DNA from: Prevotella sp.
GTDB lineage: Bacteria > Bacteroidota > Bacteroidia > Bacteroidales > Bacteroidaceae
DNA length: 64,000 nucleotides
Direction of reading: 5' to 3'
NCBI GenBank assembly: GCA_017458125.1
Contig: JAFTGB010000028.1
Coordinates: 1-64,000 of the forward strand
A program made the position numbers and the translations under genes. This document shows positions 40,517 through 49,247 of this stretch, one piece after another (positions within the stretch are counted from its first letter, which is position 1; each line of letters begins with the position of its first letter). The notes below the pieces were generated by a model. The model worked only from the letters and a program-made list of their open reading frames with translations, had not been told where the DNA came from and searched no databases.

Positions 40517-42490
40517 TTAACACTTCAATGCCCGCATGGCATTCAGCACGGCCAACACGGTGACACCGACATCGGCAAAGACGGCGAGCCACATGGTGGC
40601 CAGGCCGACAGCAGCCAGCAGGAGCACGGCCACCTTGATGCCTATGGCCATCACGACGTTCTGGCGGGCGATGGCCAGCGTGCGGCGCGCTATGCGTATG
40701 GCCAGTGCCACCTTGGAGGGCTGGTCGTCCATCAGCACCACGTCGGCGGCCTCGATGGCGGCGTCGCTGCCCAGTCCGCCCATGGCTATGCCTACGTCGG
40801 CACGGGCCAGCACGGGGGCGTCGTTGATGCCGTCGCCGACGAAAGCCACGGCGGATGTACTATGTACTATTTTTTCCATGCAGGCCACCTTGTCGGCAGG
40901 CAGCAGGGCGGCGTGGTACTCCGTCAGCTGCAACTCGCGGGCCACCTCGGCGGCTACCTCCTGGCGGTCGCCGGTCAGCATGACGGTGCGGCGGACGCCC
41001 AACTGCGCCAGCTGGGTGATGGCAGCGGGACTGTCGTCCTTCACCTTGTCATTGATGACGATGTGGCCGGCATACCGGCCGTCGATGGCCACATGAATAA
41101 TGGTACCCGCATGCGTGCAGTCATGCCAGCGGGCACCGACGGCATCCATCAGCTTCGTGTTGCCCACGCTGACGCGGCTCTCGCCGACGCGCGCCGTGAT
41201 GCCCTGTCCGGCCACCTCCTCTACGTCGGTCACCCGGCAGCCGTCGGTAGCCTCGTCAGGGAAGGCGTCGCGCAGGGCTGCACCGATGGGATGCGTGGAG
41301 AAGTGCTCGACGTGGGCCGCCAAGTGCAGCAACTGCCGTTCGTCGCACTCTTCGGGGTGTACGGCAGTGACGGTAAACAGACCGTGCGTCAGCGTACCCG
41401 TCTTGTCGAAGACCACGGTGTCGACCTTCGACAGCACGTCCATGAAGTTGGCGCCCTTGACCAGTATGCCACGGCGCGACGCTCCGCCGATGCCGCCAAA
41501 GAAGGTCAGCGGGATGCTGAGCACCAGCGCACAGGGGCACGACACCACCAGGAACATGAGGGCACGGTAGAGCCAGGTGGGGAAAGAGGTGAGAAATGAG
41601 AGATGAGAGGTGAGAGATATGAATAGCGGGGGGACGACAGCCAAGGCTACGGCGGCCAGCACCACACAGGGGGTATAGACACGGGCAAAGCGGGTGATGA
41701 AGGTCTCGCTCTGCGACTTGTGTTCGCCGGCGTGCTCCACCAGCTCTATGATGCGCGACACGGTGCTCTCGCCGAAAGGCTTCGTCGTACGCACCTTCAC
41801 CATGCCGGACAGGTTGACACAGCCCGACAGCACCTCGTCGCCCACCGCCACCTCGCGGGGCAGCGTCTCGCCCGTCAGCGCCACGGTGTTGAGCGTGGTG
41901 GCACCCTCGGTGACGACACCGTCCAGCGGTACCTTTTCGCCAGGGCGCAGCACGATGGTCTCGCCCACGGCCACGTCGGCGGGAGCGACGACGACCGTCG
42001 TGCCGTCGCGCTCTACGGTAGCCACGTCAGGACGGATGTCCATCAGTTGCGCAATGCTCTCGCGGCTCTTGCCCTCGGCATAGCCCTCGAAGAGTTCGCC
42101 CACTTGGAAGAAGAGCATGACGAAGACAGCCTCCGGGTACTGCGTCTCGGCACCGGGCAGGAACCCGATGCAGAGGGCTCCGATGGTAGCCACCGACATC
42201 AGGAAATGCTCGTTGAAGGGGTCGCCGTGCCACAGCCCTTCGGCGGCCTCCTTCAGCGTGCCGTAGCCCGCCAACAGGTAAGGGACGAGGTAGACGGCCA
42301 GCAGCTGCCAGTCCGTCAGCGTCGCATAGTGCTCGATGAGCACGGCGGCCACTAACAGCACGGCGGCGGCGATGACGACAGCCAACTGCCCCGACATGCC
42401 GTGGTGGTGGTGATGATGATGTTCGTGATGGTGTTCGTGATGATGATGCTCACAGGAGCAACATTCATGATGATGGTGATGATGTGCCAT
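40517..42490 (-). CDS. Heavy-metal P1B-type ATPase (ZntA/CadA-like) with His-rich N-terminus
   Basis: A 657-aa metal exporter. In place of an HMA domain, the first 31 residues are His-rich with CSC-type cysteines (the protein begins MAHHHHHHECCSC). Then come membrane segments, the actuator motif TGE, the ion-binding CPC in VVSCPCALVLS, the phosphorylation site DKTGTLTHG, the HP locus FSTHPIG and the hinge VGDGINDAP. A CPC motif and His-rich tail point to Zn/Cd/Pb export. Two period-7 repeats lie in the coding sequence: residues about 291-302, just before the CPC helix, and a short one near IVHSTS. It probably protects the cell from excess zinc. Confidence 0.93.
   Translation of the reverse strand: MAHHHHHHECCSCEHHHHEHHHEHHHHHHHGMSGQLAVVIAAAVLLVAAVLIEHYATLTDWQLLAVYLVPYLLAGYGTLKEAAEGLWHGDPFNEHFLMSVATIGALCIGFLPGAETQYPEAVFVMLFFQVGELFEGYAEGKSRESIAQLMDIRPDVATVERDGTTVVVAPADVAVGETIVLRPGEKVPLDGVVTEGATTLNTVALTGETLPREVAVGDEVLSGCVNLSGMVKVRTTKPFGESTVSRIIELVEHAGEHKSQSETFITRFARVYTPCVVLAAVALAVVPPLFISLTSHLSFLTSFPTWLYRALMFLVVSCPCALVLSIPLTFFGGIGGASRRGILVKGANFMDVLSKVDTVVFDKTGTLTHGLFTVTAVHPEECDERQLLHLAAHVEHFSTHPIGAALRDAFPDEATDGCRVTDVEEVAGQGITARVGESRVSVGNTKLMDAVGARWHDCTHAGTIIHVAIDGRYAGHIVINDKVKDDSPAAITQLAQLGVRRTVMLTGDRQEVAAEVARELQLTEYHAALLPADKVACMEKIVHSTSAVAFVGDGINDAPVLARADVGIAMGGLGSDAAIEAADVVLMDDQPSKVALAIRIARRTLAIARQNVVMAIGIKVAVLLLAAVGLATMWLAVFADVGVTVLAVLNAMRALKC
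40855..40868. repeat. Short heptamer tract inside the P-type ATPase gene
   Basis: ATGTACT twice in tandem, the same unit as in the tracts near 21372 and 37633, read in frame just before the VAFVGDG hinge motif. Confidence 0.45.
41586..41620. repeat. Heptamer tract inside the P-type ATPase gene (5 units)
   Basis: GAGGTGA, GAAATGA, GAGATGA, GAGGTGA and GAGATAT in exact register. On the minus strand it encodes ISLTSHLSFLTS between two membrane segments. Confidence 0.75.
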
Positions 42491-42520
42491 AGTCTTTGTT
42501 CCTTTATTTTATTCCGGCTG

Positions 42521-42528
42521 CAAAGGTA
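42521..42528 (-). promoter_or_regulatory. -7 box, TACCTTTG (minus strand)
   Basis: TACCTTTG about 31 nt upstream of the P-type ATPase start. Confidence 0.7.
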
Positions 42529-42546
42529 CGGCAAACTTTTCGCAAC

Positions 42547-43527
42547 TCAGTTGCAAACACTGGCCAGCCGCTCGGCATCCTTACGCGCCGGCTTGCCCGT
42601 GGCCGTCATGGGCAGACGCTCCACGCTGACAATGCGGCGCGGACACCAGTAGCGCGGCAGCACGCGGCGGCAGACTGTCTGCGCAGCCTGCACGTCGCCC
42701 TGTTCCAGCAACAGCACCACCTGCTGGCCCAGCCGCTGGTCGGGGGCCTTGGTGACGATGAAGGGCACCGTCAGCAGCGGGCGCAGCAAGCGCTCCACCT
42801 CCTCGGCCTGTATCTTCAGTCCGCCCGAACAGATGACGTTGTCCTTGCGGCCTACGATGCGGAAGCGCTGGCCGTCCAGCACGGCGATGTCGTTGGTCAC
42901 CAACAGGCCGTCGTGCACGGCGGGAGCGTCGATGACGAGACAGGAGTCTGCCGTCACGCTGACGCTGACACCCTCAAGGGGCGTGTACCAGTCGCTGCGG
43001 TCGGGTCCGCTCAGTCGCCGCAGGGCGATGTGCGACAGTGTCTCGGTCATGCCGTATGTACTCCACACGCTGGTCATGGGCAGCGTGGCCAGTTCAGCGG
43101 CCAAGGCGTCGTCGATGGCTCCACCGCCGATGATCAGGTGGCGGATGGCCGTCAGCCGCTCGCGCTCTGCCGGCACCTGCAGCGTGTTCCACACCTGCAG
43201 CGGCACCATGGCGGCAAAGTCGACGGGCGTGGTGAGCATCGCCAGCGGATGACCGTCAGGCTCCACCGTCAGCAGGCGCAGTCCGCACGTCAGGGCGCGA
43301 ACCACCATCATCTTGCCCGCAATGTAGTCGAGGGGCATGCACAACAGGGCCGTGTCGCCCTCGTGCAGTCCCAAGAACCGGCAGGTGATGCGTGCCGACG
43401 CCTCCATGCACCGCTTCTCCACGAGCATGGGCTTGGGGGTACCAGTAGAGCCACTCGTCTGAACATGGACTAAAGGAGAGGGATTCCTCCATTCATCCCA
43501 AAACTCTTCTAAAGACATCTTAAGCAA
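42547..43527 (-). CDS. menE: o-Succinylbenzoate-CoA ligase (MenE-like)
   Basis: A 326-aa adenylate-forming enzyme that activates o-succinylbenzoate with CoA. The P-loop QTSGSTGTPKPMLVEK lies near residues 24-39, STYGMTETLSHIA is motif A5 and the C-terminal lysine motif MTATGKPARKDAE is present. It is short for the AMP-ligase family, as is usual for Bacteroidota MenE. It lies 22 nt after menC on the same strand, in a menB-menC-menE run, which fixes the substrate far better than sequence alone. Confidence 0.92.
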   Translation of the reverse strand: MLKMSLEEFWDEWRNPSPLVHVQTSGSTGTPKPMLVEKRCMEASARITCRFLGLHEGDTALLCMPLDYIAGKMMVVRALTCGLRLLTVEPDGHPLAMLTTPVDFAAMVPLQVWNTLQVPAERERLTAIRHLIIGGGAIDDALAAELATLPMTSVWSTYGMTETLSHIALRRLSGPDRSDWYTPLEGVSVSVTADSCLVIDAPAVHDGLLVTNDIAVLDGQRFRIVGRKDNVICSGGLKIQAEEVERLLRPLLTVPFIVTKAPDQRLGQQVVLLLEQGDVQAAQTVCRRVLPRYWCPRRIVSVERLPMTATGKPARKDAERLASVCN

Positions 43528-43543
43528 TTAGTAATTATGTTTT

Positions 43544-43578
43544 CACTATTCACTTTTCACTATTCACTACTAAGTACT
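43544..43578. repeat. Heptamer tract across the menC stop codon
   Basis: CACTATT, CACTTTT, CACTATT, CACTACT and AAGTACT. The last residues of MenC (VVNSEK) and its stop are encoded within this tract, so it has set the C-terminus of the protein. Confidence 0.7.
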
Positions 43579-44569
43579 CGCCGCGAACCTCCAAGGGCAT
43601 GGGGATGTTGTCGGTGAACAGCTGGCCGGTGCCCAAGCCCTGCGCCATGGTAATGGAGTCACCATACACGTCGCTGGCAAACTGGGCAACGGCGTTCAGC
43701 CCGACGTTGCTCTCCAAGGCAGAGGTAATCCACGTGCCGATGCACATGTCGCGGGCGATGTCTATCCACTCGCGGCAACCCGCCATGCCCCCGTGCAACG
43801 ACGGCTTCAGCACCAGGTAGCGCGGCTTGATGATGTTCAGCATCTGGCGCTTCAGGTCGGGGTCGTTGACACCTATCAGCTCCTCGTCCAACGCGATAGG
43901 CAGCGGCGACTCACGGCACAACTCGGCCATGTTGGCCCACTGGCGGGCAGCGATGGGCTGTTCGATGCTGTGCAGGGCGTACTGCGACAGCAGCTCCAGC
44001 TTGTAGAGGGCGTCCCCGAAGTCGAAGGCTCCGTTGGCGTCGACGCGCAGCTCCACGTCGCGCGGACCGAAACGCTGTCTGATGCGTTTCAGCAGTTCCA
44101 TCTCGTCGTCGAATCTGATGGCGCCAATCTTGAGTTTCACGCAGCGGAAGCCCTCTGCCAGCTTCTGCTCTATGCGGCGGCTCATCTCGTCAAACGTACC
44201 CATCCATATCAGGCCGTTGATGCGGATGCCCGTCTCGCCACGACTGAAAGGGGTGTCAAACAGGCGGTTGCCGTTGCTAAGGTTCAGCAGCGCCGTCTCT
44301 ATGCCGAAGAGCATGGACGGATAGTCGCGCAGTGCCTCGTAGTCCACCACGCCGCTACGCTCTATGTCGTCGCAGAAGCGGCGCAGCACGCTGCCATAGT
44401 CAGCGATGTCGTCGCACGACAGCTTGGGCAGCGGGGCACACTCCCCCACTCCCACGGCCGTGCCGTCCGACACAGTAACAAGCCAGCTCTTGCGCTCCAT
44501 ATACACGCCCCTGCTGGTACCCGCCGGTTGGCGGAAATGAAACACCCGTTCAGCTATATTTATTTTCAT
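43550..44569 (-). CDS. menC: o-Succinylbenzoate synthase (MenC)
   Basis: A 339-aa enolase-superfamily enzyme that dehydrates SHCHC to o-succinylbenzoate. Visible features are the N-terminal capping region with FHFRQPAGTSRGVY, the catalytic lysine region FRCVKLKIGAI (KxK), and metal-binding positions in LRVDANGAF, SIEQPIA and ALDEELIG. I start at the ATG giving MKINIAERVFHF because homologues align there; an in-frame ATG 27 nt upstream is possible. A TAATTTTG box lies about 50 nt upstream. The C-terminal tail is made by a heptamer tract. Confidence 0.92.
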   Translation of the reverse strand: MKINIAERVFHFRQPAGTSRGVYMERKSWLVTVSDGTAVGVGECAPLPKLSCDDIADYGSVLRRFCDDIERSGVVDYEALRDYPSMLFGIETALLNLSNGNRLFDTPFSRGETGIRINGLIWMGTFDEMSRRIEQKLAEGFRCVKLKIGAIRFDDEMELLKRIRQRFGPRDVELRVDANGAFDFGDALYKLELLSQYALHSIEQPIAARQWANMAELCRESPLPIALDEELIGVNDPDLKRQMLNIIKPRYLVLKPSLHGGMAGCREWIDIARDMCIGTWITSALESNVGLNAVAQFASDVYGDSITMAQGLGTGQLFTDNIPMPLEVRGEYLVVNSEK

Positions 44570-44617
44570 GGACTTTTGAATAACTGTCATAGACACGATG
44601 GATTAAAATTGCGGTTG

Positions 44618-44625
44618 CAAAATTA
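44618..44625 (-). promoter_or_regulatory. -7 box, TAATTTTG (minus strand), before menC
   Basis: TAATTTTG fits the consensus and would allow menC-menE transcription separately from menB. Confidence 0.5.
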
Positions 44626-44666
44626 CGAATAATTTTTGAAATTACCGTCTGCAATGCAGACTGCTG

Positions 44667-45524
44667 CTAAGGCACCTGCGGAAACTTGTCGAAGTCGGGC
44701 TTGCGCTTCTCCAAGAAAGCACGGCCACCCTCCTGCGCCTCGTCCAAGAAGTAGTAGAGCATGGTGGCGTCGCCAGCCAACTGCTGGATGCCAGCCTGGC
44801 CGTCCAGCTCGGCATTGAGGCCTGCCTTAATCATGCGCAGGGCAATGGGCGAACGCTCCATCATCTCCTCGGCCCAGCGGACACACTCGTCCTCCAAGTC
44901 AGCCAGCGGCACCACCTTGTTGACAAGCCCTATCTGCAGCGCCTCCTGCGCACTGTACTGGCGGCACAGGAACCATATCTCGCGGGCTTTCTTCTGACCG
45001 ACGATGCGAGCTAAATAACTGCTGCCGAACCCGGCATCGAACGAGCCGACCTTGGGACCGGTCTGCCCGAAGACGGCATTCTCGGAGGCTATGGTCAGGT
45101 CGCACACCAAGTGCAGCACATGGCCGCCACCGATGGCATAGCCGTTGACCATGGCGATGACGGGTTTAGGCAGACGGCGTATCTGCATCTGCACGTCGAG
45201 CACCGACAGGCGGGGCACACCCTCGTCGTCGATATAGCCGCCGCGCCCCTTGACGTGCATGTCGCCACCCGAGCAGAAAGCATGCTTGACGTCCTCCGGA
45301 CGCTGGCCTTCGGCCACCTCGCTCATGGCTCCCGTCAGCAGCACCACGCGGATGCGCTGCAGCTCACGGCACACGGCGAAGGCCTCCGACAGCTCCTTAG
45401 TGGTCAGCGGGGTAAACGCGTTGCGGTAGCGCGGGCGGTTGATAGAGACTTTGGCTATACCGTTGTACTCTTCTAAGCGGATTTCTTCAAACCGCCGAAT
45501 CTCTTTCCATTCTCTCTGTTTCAT
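44667..45524 (-). CDS. menB: 1,4-Dihydroxy-2-naphthoyl-CoA synthase
   Basis: A 285-aa crotonase-fold enzyme closing the naphthoquinone ring. Key motifs are [66 protein letters not shown] and the C-terminal [12 protein letters not shown], all typical of MenB. The ATG giving [15 protein letters not shown] is chosen because the longer reading frame crosses the TACCTTTG promoter and a palindromic AT-rich element. menC follows about 100 nt downstream. Confidence 0.95.
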   Translation of the reverse strand: MKQREWKEIRRFEEIRLEEYNGIAKVSINRPRYRNAFTPLTTKELSEAFAVCRELQRIRVVLLTGAMSEVAEGQRPEDVKHAFCSGGDMHVKGRGGYIDDEGVPRLSVLDVQMQIRRLPKPVIAMVNGYAIGGGHVLHLVCDLTIASENAVFGQTGPKVGSFDAGFGSSYLARIVGQKKAREIWFLCRQYSAQEALQIGLVNKVVPLADLEDECVRWAEEMMERSPIALRMIKAGLNAELDGQAGIQQLAGDATMLYYFLDEAQEGGRAFLEKRKPDFDKFPQVP

Positions 45525-45544
45525 ACGTTTTCTCGTTTTTGCCA

Positions 45545-45552
45545 CAAAGGTA
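45545..45552 (-). promoter_or_regulatory. -7 box of menB, TACCTTTG (minus strand)
   Basis: TACCTTTG about 20 nt upstream of the chosen menB start; it rules out the longer upstream reading frame. Confidence 0.7.
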
Positions 45553-45569
45553 ACAAATAAAAAACAAAT

Positions 45570-45645
45570 TCTGATGCTCATCACGAAAATTCTGATGGTC
45601 AGAAAAAAAATTCCCATGGTGGGAATTTTCATGATAAGCATCAGA
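45570..45645. repeat. AT-rich nested palindrome
   Basis: Arms 45570-45591 and 45624-45645 pair at 20 of 22 positions. The interior contains a second palindrome, AAATTCCCATGGTGGGAATTT-like, and CTGATGGTCAG. T-runs flank it on both strands. It lies directly upstream of the menB promoter and has no coding potential. Confidence 0.65.
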
Positions 45646-45718
45646 TTGTTTTTTCGCCATACTACTGTCACGGACACGCTTCTCACGCGCGCGCATATAT
45701 ATAGCTAAAAAACTTTTT

Positions 45719-45789
45719 AACCTACACCCACAACACCCACGACACCTTGCGTCAGTGTCGTGGGTGTTGTGGGTGTAGGTTGTTTTTTT
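45719..45789. terminator. Perfect 27-bp hairpin, probable bidirectional terminator
   Basis: A perfect 27-bp stem (45719-45745 with 45755-45781) with a 9-nt loop, followed by T7 on the plus strand and by AAAAAGTTTTTTAG on the minus strand. On the minus strand it starts 14 nt after the stop of the BACON lipoprotein gene. The stem is made of CCCACAA-like repeats. Confidence 0.8.
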
Positions 45790-45794
45790 GTTAC

Positions 45795-46271
45795 CTATAT
45801 AGCCGGTGCATAGGCAGGCTGGTCAGTCTGCTCGTCATGAACATCGTCGATGCCCTTTTTCACCTCGGCGGCCGCTTGGGTCACCTGGAGCAACACCTTG
45901 TCCGAATTGGCTGCCGTGACCGTTACAGTACACTCGCGCTTCTCCGTATTCGGGTTTGCCTCAAACTCCAACTTCAGCGTTGGAGCGCCGGAAGTGTAAT
46001 ACTGAGGTGAGACGACTATCCACCGAGGCGTGCTGCCCACACTGCTGACCGCAGTGCTCAGGTCATACAACGTCACAACCTGCTCGCCGGCCGTGGCGGG
46101 TATGGTCACCGACTGAGAATAAGTCTGCGGGTAAGAGGACGGCTGTTCACCTCCTCCGCCACCACCGCCCGACCCGCTGGGGGTATCAGGGCCATCACCG
46201 CCGCCACAGGCTGCAACGGCAAACATCGCTAACAGAGCAAAGAGATATAATACTGTTCTTTTCATCGTCAT
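45795..46271 (-). CDS. BACON-type domain lipoprotein
   Basis: A 158-aa predicted lipoprotein: signal MKRTVLYLFALLAMFAVAAC with lipid Cys, then a Gly/Ser linker (GSGGGGGGGEQPSS). One Ig-like, BACON-type domain follows (about residues 48-130: IPATAGEQVVTLYD, PRWIVVSPQYYTSG, CTVTVTAANSDKVLLQVTQAA), and a short tail. BACON domains are carbohydrate- or mucin-associated modules of Bacteroidota. The start could also be two codons downstream (MKRT). It lies 9 nt after the large RCC1/Ig-like gene, so the two form an operon ended by the 27-bp hairpin. Confidence 0.78.
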   Translation of the reverse strand: MTMKRTVLYLFALLAMFAVAACGGGDGPDTPSGSGGGGGGGEQPSSYPQTYSQSVTIPATAGEQVVTLYDLSTAVSSVGSTPRWIVVSPQYYTSGAPTLKLEFEANPNTEKRECTVTVTAANSDKVLLQVTQAAAEVKKGIDDVHDEQTDQPAYAPAI

Positions 46272-46280
46272 AGTTCCTTT

Positions 46281-49247
46281 CTAATTGATTGTTACCTTCT
46301 TACCATTCTTAATATACACGCCCTTGGCTGTCGGCTTGCTGACGCGGCGGCCCTGCAGGTCGTAATAGACATCATCGGCCTCATCCTCTAAGCTTATGCT
46401 GCCGACACCCAGCGTCTCTCCCTCTATCGAATAGCCACGGGCGGCAGACGACTTCGGTATCACCAGCCAGGCCTTGTGCCCCTCTATTTGGAAGGCACTG
46501 CCATTGGCCGCACCCCAGTACCAGCCGAAGACGTTATTCAGCGCACTGCCTGCCTTGCCGTACGACAGCTTGTAGTGATAGCCGTCGCCCGTAGTCGTAG
46601 TAGCCTCGTCGCTGCCACGCAGCAGGTTGGTGCCTGAGTATGTATCCTCACTCCAAGTACTCTTTAATTGATAAGATGAAGATTTCTTTTGACTGCCTAC
46701 CAACATAACAGGGACACCTGCAGGAATCAATTCTGAAGAACTCCCACTGGCAATTGTCGTATAGGTGAGTTTACTATTTACTGCACTTGTTACAACCTGG
46801 GCTGTCAATCCTTCTGGCACAATGAAAGCAAAATCCGAATCATAGAATGTGGCATATCCGGCAGCAGAAGTGCTTACCGTCCGTTCTATATTGTCCGCAT
46901 ACACCGTCACTTGGCACCAGTCTTCCTTACCATTCTCGGCCTCAACATTAATGAAAGTCCTACCTGGCTTCAGCCCCTGCACCACGCCATTGCTCACGGT
47001 AGCGATTGAAGGGTCGTCAGAGGACCATTTCAATGTGCCACCATAGGCCTTGGGAACGACGGTATAGTCAAGTGCCAGCTTATCGCCTCGCTTTAGCCTT
47101 ATATTTCCAGATGGGAGTTCCAGCCTAACGGGGGCATTCGCATCTTTCACCGACAAAATCTGCACAGGCGTAGTCCTATTTGTGATTGAGCCATCACCTA
47201 ATTCGCCTTCGTCATTTTCACCACATGCCCATAATGTGCCATCTTCTGTGATAAAGAAAGTCCTGTGGGCTCCTACTGAAGCATTTACAACCCCTTCGGC
47301 CATCAGATACTGTGTTGTACCTCCGATTCCTCCCCTGATTGGTCCTGCTGTCTCACCATAAGTATTTGTTCCAAAGCCCCATAGCGTACCATCTTTTTTG
47401 ATAAAGACGCTATGTCCATAGCCCTTAGCGGCAAAAACGACATCATCAGCAGCCTTTCTAATATTACCATACGTGCAATCCCATAGTGTATTGTCTTTTT
47501 TGATGGCCAAGAAACCGTTCCCTTCGGAAAAAGCAGAAACAAAAACGACATCGTCCATCAGTTTCGTTGGTGTAGCGGTAGACGAGACATTGTCTCCAAG
47601 ACACAGATTACCGTACTGATTACTGCCAAACACCCATAGTGTGCCATCGGTTTTGACAACATAGGAACTGTAATTACCTGCGGCAATCATTGCCACATTA
47701 CCCATTATTTTGCCTGGCACACTACGTTTTGATATAGACTTGTCAACTCCCAGCTGACCGTATGTATTGCTGCCACAAGTCAATAAGCTACCATCGTCCA
47801 TCAGTATTAAGGAGTGGTTTGTGCCTGTCGATATGGCTTTCGCACCAAACACTGCATAATCAGGAGACGTCTGGTTTGCATACGATTGATTTCCTAATCG
47901 TCCATCGCTGTTATAGCCAAAACCATAGACCATCCCAACATGGTTCAACAGTAATGTATGTCTCCAGCCTGCTGATGCTGCTGTAACATCGTCGAAGACT
48001 TTGCCAGGAGACAAAAGGCCTGAGGTGCTACCCATGCCCAACCGACCGTCTCCACCACTACCGCAAGCCCATAGCGAGCCATCATTCTTAACAAACATGG
48101 TATGGTTATACCCGGAAGATACTGACAAAGCACCTGTGCCGTCATCAAATTTGGTTGAGGAGGGCATGCTGTTGACAACCTTGACCTTGAAAATTCCCGT
48201 CACCCCATTAGAAGTTGTAGCACGGATAATAGTTGTTCCAAGCTTTTTGGCATACACAGAACCATCAGCGTAAGCCTTAACAGCAGATTCGTCATCTGAA
48301 CTCCATGTAACTTCTGTGGTCGCCTCTAAAGGAGTCACTACATAACGCATACTATAGGAATGGCCAGCTATCAGCATCTTTGGCATTAATATCTCTATGG
48401 CAGTTGGGGCAATGATTTTCTTCACCGTATATTTTTCCGTCAAAACCTCACTGGTCTCATAACCATCCTTATATGCAATAGCTTTCAGCGTACATACCTC
48501 GTTTATTGTGACAGGTGACGTGTATTTGATACTGCTCTTTGACGGTGTGCTTCCATTTAATGTATAATAGATGTCAGCGCCGTCTCGATTGCAGGTGAGG
48601 GCAACCTTTGTGCCTTCTAACACTTCACTACCTGAAGGACTTGCCTCCAGCACCAGTTTCTTACCCTCTTTTACCGTCACCTGGACATATACATCTGGGC
48701 CAGAGTTGTTTTGGGCAGTAATCGTTGCGGTTCCTGCCGATTTGGCCGTCAGTTTTCCATAAGCACCTACGGTAACTACATTAGAATTGCTCGTGAACCA
48801 ATCAATCTTTGCATCTCCAGAAGGCGGAAAAAACGACCAGTTAAGAGTCAACTGCTCGCCTTCCTCCATCGTTACACTGCCAGGCAGTCCTGTGATGTTT
48901 CGCGCATTGCAGGTAACATAATAGTTCAGCGTTGCTGGCACATTCCCACCAGGAGTACCATCGCTTCTGACATACAAGACGTTACAAATCACGACTTGGC
49001 TACCTGTAAAATACGAACGAATTTGGACCGTACCATTGACGGACACATAAAGATGTGGGCTATTAGAGCTAAAAGAGGCATTCATTGCCGTATATCCCAT
49101 CCTTTCGGGAGGGTCGGGTATGTTGAACTGATCGCCAACATAACCGGAATACTGTGCATTGGTGACCAATGCTAAAAATAGAAAACTAATGAATAACAGG
49201 CATCTTCTTGTGATACTTTTTACCTTTGTTTGTATTTTCTCCATCAT
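46281..49247 (-). CDS. Large secreted protein with Ig-like (BIG2), CHB_HEX-like and RCC1-type repeats
   Basis: A 988-aa protein with a signal peptide (residues about 10-32). Order: an N-terminal Ig-like region with ANATITAQN-like BIG2 features; a CHB_HEX_C-like module (IYYTLNGSTPSKSSIKYTSP) near 205-280; a BIG2 domain near 285-365; about seven RCC1-type repeats at 370-690 (SLWACGSGGDGRLGMGS, LWVFGSNQYGNLCLGD); another BIG2; and a tail YYDLQGRRVS...GVYIKNGKKVTIN. RCC1 propellers in bacteria are usually surface or effector proteins with unknown ligands. The 5' three-quarters is visibly more AT-rich than the 3' end and the neighbours, suggesting recombination or transfer. Confidence 0.85.
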   Translation of the reverse strand: MMEKIQTKVKSITRRCLLFISFLFLALVTNAQYSGYVGDQFNIPDPPERMGYTAMNASFSSNSPHLYVSVNGTVQIRSYFTGSQVVICNVLYVRSDGTPGGNVPATLNYYVTCNARNITGLPGSVTMEEGEQLTLNWSFFPPSGDAKIDWFTSNSNVVTVGAYGKLTAKSAGTATITAQNNSGPDVYVQVTVKEGKKLVLEASPSGSEVLEGTKVALTCNRDGADIYYTLNGSTPSKSSIKYTSPVTINEVCTLKAIAYKDGYETSEVLTEKYTVKKIIAPTAIEILMPKMLIAGHSYSMRYVVTPLEATTEVTWSSDDESAVKAYADGSVYAKKLGTTIIRATTSNGVTGIFKVKVVNSMPSSTKFDDGTGALSVSSGYNHTMFVKNDGSLWACGSGGDGRLGMGSTSGLLSPGKVFDDVTAASAGWRHTLLLNHVGMVYGFGYNSDGRLGNQSYANQTSPDYAVFGAKAISTGTNHSLILMDDGSLLTCGSNTYGQLGVDKSISKRSVPGKIMGNVAMIAAGNYSSYVVKTDGTLWVFGSNQYGNLCLGDNVSSTATPTKLMDDVVFVSAFSEGNGFLAIKKDNTLWDCTYGNIRKAADDVVFAAKGYGHSVFIKKDGTLWGFGTNTYGETAGPIRGGIGGTTQYLMAEGVVNASVGAHRTFFITEDGTLWACGENDEGELGDGSITNRTTPVQILSVKDANAPVRLELPSGNIRLKRGDKLALDYTVVPKAYGGTLKWSSDDPSIATVSNGVVQGLKPGRTFINVEAENGKEDWCQVTVYADNIERTVSTSAAGYATFYDSDFAFIVPEGLTAQVVTSAVNSKLTYTTIASGSSSELIPAGVPVMLVGSQKKSSSYQLKSTWSEDTYSGTNLLRGSDEATTTTGDGYHYKLSYGKAGSALNNVFGWYWGAANGSAFQIEGHKAWLVIPKSSAARGYSIEGETLGVGSISLEDEADDVYYDLQGRRVSKPTAKGVYIKNGKKVTIN

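Noticed and set aside
41720-42355. Open frame of 211 aa on the plus strand
   Set aside because: Antisense to the P-type ATPase and without motif or promoter.
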